From positions 124,001 to 188,000 of the forward strand of contig NZ_JAAKXW010000001.1 of the NCBI RefSeq assembly GCF_011752045.1: a stretch of 64,000 bases of DNA, in the 5' to 3' direction. Both the position numbers and the translations under genes were made by a program. This document shows positions 62,937 to 64,000 of the stretch, piece after piece (position 1 is the stretch's first letter; every line of letters begins with the position of its first letter). Below the pieces are notes generated by a model. It was not told the DNA's origin, did no database searches, and saw only the letters and a program-made list of their open reading frames with translations. Source of the stretch: Microbacterium hydrocarbonoxydans (GTDB taxonomy: Bacteria > Actinomycetota > Actinomycetes > Actinomycetales > Microbacteriaceae).

Positions 62937-63835
62937 TGCTGTGCACCCCCGAGCCATCCGCGGCGGCGGAACGCGATGACGGTGGCGATGTCGAGGACCA
63001 GCATCCCTGCGCCGACGATGATCCAGCCGTACTCCCACTGGAAGGGCGGCAGGGTCTTGAAGTTCATGCCGTACACGCCGGCGATCACGGTCGGGATGGC
63101 GAGCAGCGCGGCGAACGCCGAGATGGTGCGCATGTCCTGGTTCTGCCGCGTCGCGACATTGCTCTCGTGGCTGGACACGACAGCGTCCAGCGAGGCGTGC
63201 TCCGTCGCAGCGAGCCGTGCGACGCCCCGGGCGTCCAGCTCGAGATGGGAGAAGTACGGCCGCAGGTCGGGCCGGCCGGCCGTCAGGGCCTCGATCTGCG
63301 GGCGCGCGTCCTGCAGCGCTTCGGCCAGACCGGAGACGGCGCGATCGATCCGGCCGATCCGCTGACGCAGCCGGTAGATGTGCTGGTAGTCCTCGTGGAC
63401 GCGGCGGTCGAAGACCTCCGCCTCCAGTTCGTCCAGGTCGCGCTCCACCTGCGCGCCGAGCTCCACGTAGTCGTGGACGACCGCGTCGAGCACCCGATGT
63501 GCCGCGGTGATCGGCGAATCGACCTTCAGCGCCCCCGCGGCGGACAGCACGGCGTCCAGATCCCGCAGCTCGGTCTCATCGCCGCGCTGGACGAGGATCA
63601 GCTCGGATTCGGTGAGGATCAGTGCGATGTCCGTGTCGGTGGTCGCCGGATCGGGGCCGCTGCGATCCACGTCCCAGATCGACAGGCAGAGGTGCCTGTC
63701 CAGGCTCTCGGCCTTGGGCTGCTGGCGCCCCTCGAGCAGGTCGTCGACGATCAGCGGATGCAGGCCGAACTCCTCCCGCAGCGCGATCAGCTCCGCGCGA
63801 TCGGGGTTCACCAGTCGTCGCCACGGCCTGCTCAT
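62909..63835 (-). CDS. CorA family divalent metal ion transporter
   Basis: Magnesium (or cobalt, nickel) channel. The 308-residue protein has a long cytoplasmic funnel domain (1-245) and two C-terminal membrane segments with the pore signature YGMNFKTLPP after the first (near residue 256). ATG 63835 starts MSRPWRRLVNPDRAEL; the longer open frame upstream is the reverse of Asp codons of the next gene and is rejected. It ends in a basic, Asp-tailed cytoplasmic stretch. Confidence 0.92.
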   Translation of the reverse strand: MSRPWRRLVNPDRAELIALREEFGLHPLIVDDLLEGRQQPKAESLDRHLCLSIWDVDRSGPDPATTDTDIALILTESELILVQRGDETELRDLDAVLSAAGALKVDSPITAAHRVLDAVVHDYVELGAQVERDLDELEAEVFDRRVHEDYQHIYRLRQRIGRIDRAVSGLAEALQDARPQIEALTAGRPDLRPYFSHLELDARGVARLAATEHASLDAVVSSHESNVATRQNQDMRTISAFAALLAIPTVIAGVYGMNFKTLPPFQWEYGWIIVGAGMLVLDIATVIAFRRRGWLGGAQQRRHDDDAS

Positions 63836-63845
63836 GCGCGGCCCC

Positions 63846-64000
63846 TCAGCGTTCGTCGTCGTCGTCCTCGAGGATCTCGTCGTCGAGTTCGCCGTCACCG
63901 ACGTCGTCGGTCTCATCGTCGAGGAGGTCGTCGTCATCGTCGTAGAGGTCGTCGTCATCGTCGTCCATGTCGTCGGCGCCGGCGGCCAGGCGATCGGCCG
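63846..64000 (-). CDS. Asp-rich C-terminus of an unidentified protein (partial)
   Basis: The minus-strand frame is open from the right edge to TGA at 63846-63848. It reads ADRLAAGADDM and then a run of about 40 residues that are mostly Asp and Glu, interrupted by LY, LL and ETDDVGDGE. The gene body lies outside the window. An internal ATG at 63968 has no ribosome-binding site, so a separate short gene is less likely. It lies 10 bp upstream of corA. Confidence 0.6.
   Translation of the reverse strand, partial: ADRLAAGADDMDDDDDDLYDDDDDLLDDETDDVGDGELDDEILEDDDDER

Noticed and set aside
63836..63958. N-terminal extension of CorA rich in Thr and Ser
   Set aside because: It is the same DNA as the Asp codons of the upstream gene read in another frame. 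The CorA start at 63835 fits the family.
63855..63970. GTCGTC microsatellite
   Set aside because: It is the reverse strand of an Asp-rich coding end with an open frame and is better explained as coding sequence.

Overview
The window is a gene-dense stretch of a high-GC actinobacterial chromosome, most likely Microbacterium or a close relative in Microbacteriaceae. The case rests on sequence and order: GC-rich third codon positions, RbpA, WhiA, paired ClpP1/ClpP2, a SorC-deoC block, an ultrashort translational T-box before ileS, a trigger factor with a Lys/Ala-rich tail, many GTG starts and 4-bp ATGA/GTGA gene overlaps. Genus is inferred; I could not run a search. I see no insertion sequence, prophage, rRNA or CRISPR array.

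Layout. 1-3449 (minus): nitrate assimilation, narK followed by nasA (nasA runs off the left edge). 3630-10349 (plus): uvrA-uvrC-rapZ-whiA, DNA repair and a conserved actinobacterial regulator block, without yvcK. 10550-14977 (plus): sodA, then gap-pgk-tpiA-secG-rbpA, central glycolysis plus secretion and RNA polymerase factors. 15051-16632 (minus): a membrane-anchored HEVGH protein with a small lipoprotein. Two divergent tRNA genes (Gly-TCC minus, Pro-TGG plus) precede tig, a TPR protein gene and clpP1-clpP2. A deoxyribose-use block (SorC-type regulator, deoC, aldehyde dehydrogenase, half-length aldehyde dehydrogenase) lies between clpP2 and clpX, followed by a Nudix hydrolase and a membrane protein.

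27645-35025: a methyltransferase; a LysR regulator with an M3 peptidase (minus), divergent from tdh-kbl for threonine breakdown; an ArsR-type regulator with a four-half-site operator and a 72-residue partner; and a repeat hairpin. 35035-37859 (minus): valS and a small gene. 38031-42935 (plus): a four-gene peptide-type ABC importer operon. 42920-44700: a pentapeptide-repeat-like protein and a DUF559 nuclease-like gene flanked by two copies of a 53-nt palindromic element. 44750-50523: T-box, ileS-folC-DUF4233-ndk. 50592-54314: VKOR-like membrane protein, RNase E/G, DUF4031. 54353-61914: rplU-rpmA-obgE-proB-proA, a small membrane protein gene, nadD, a tail-anchored acidic protein gene, rsfS and a short-chain dehydrogenase gene. 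The right end holds a small protein gene, a DUF892 ferritin-like gene, a CorA-type transporter (minus) and the 3' end of an Asp-rich gene (minus).

Most of the window is housekeeping. The points most worth following are the palindromic elements around the DUF559 gene and a similarly built element at 34946-35025, the split ALDH16-like pair beside deoC, the ArsR operator, and the membrane HEVGH protein with its lipoprotein. Several genes (uvrA, proA, lysR, arsR) have a -10 hexamer 6-7 nt before the start codon, which points to leaderless mRNAs.
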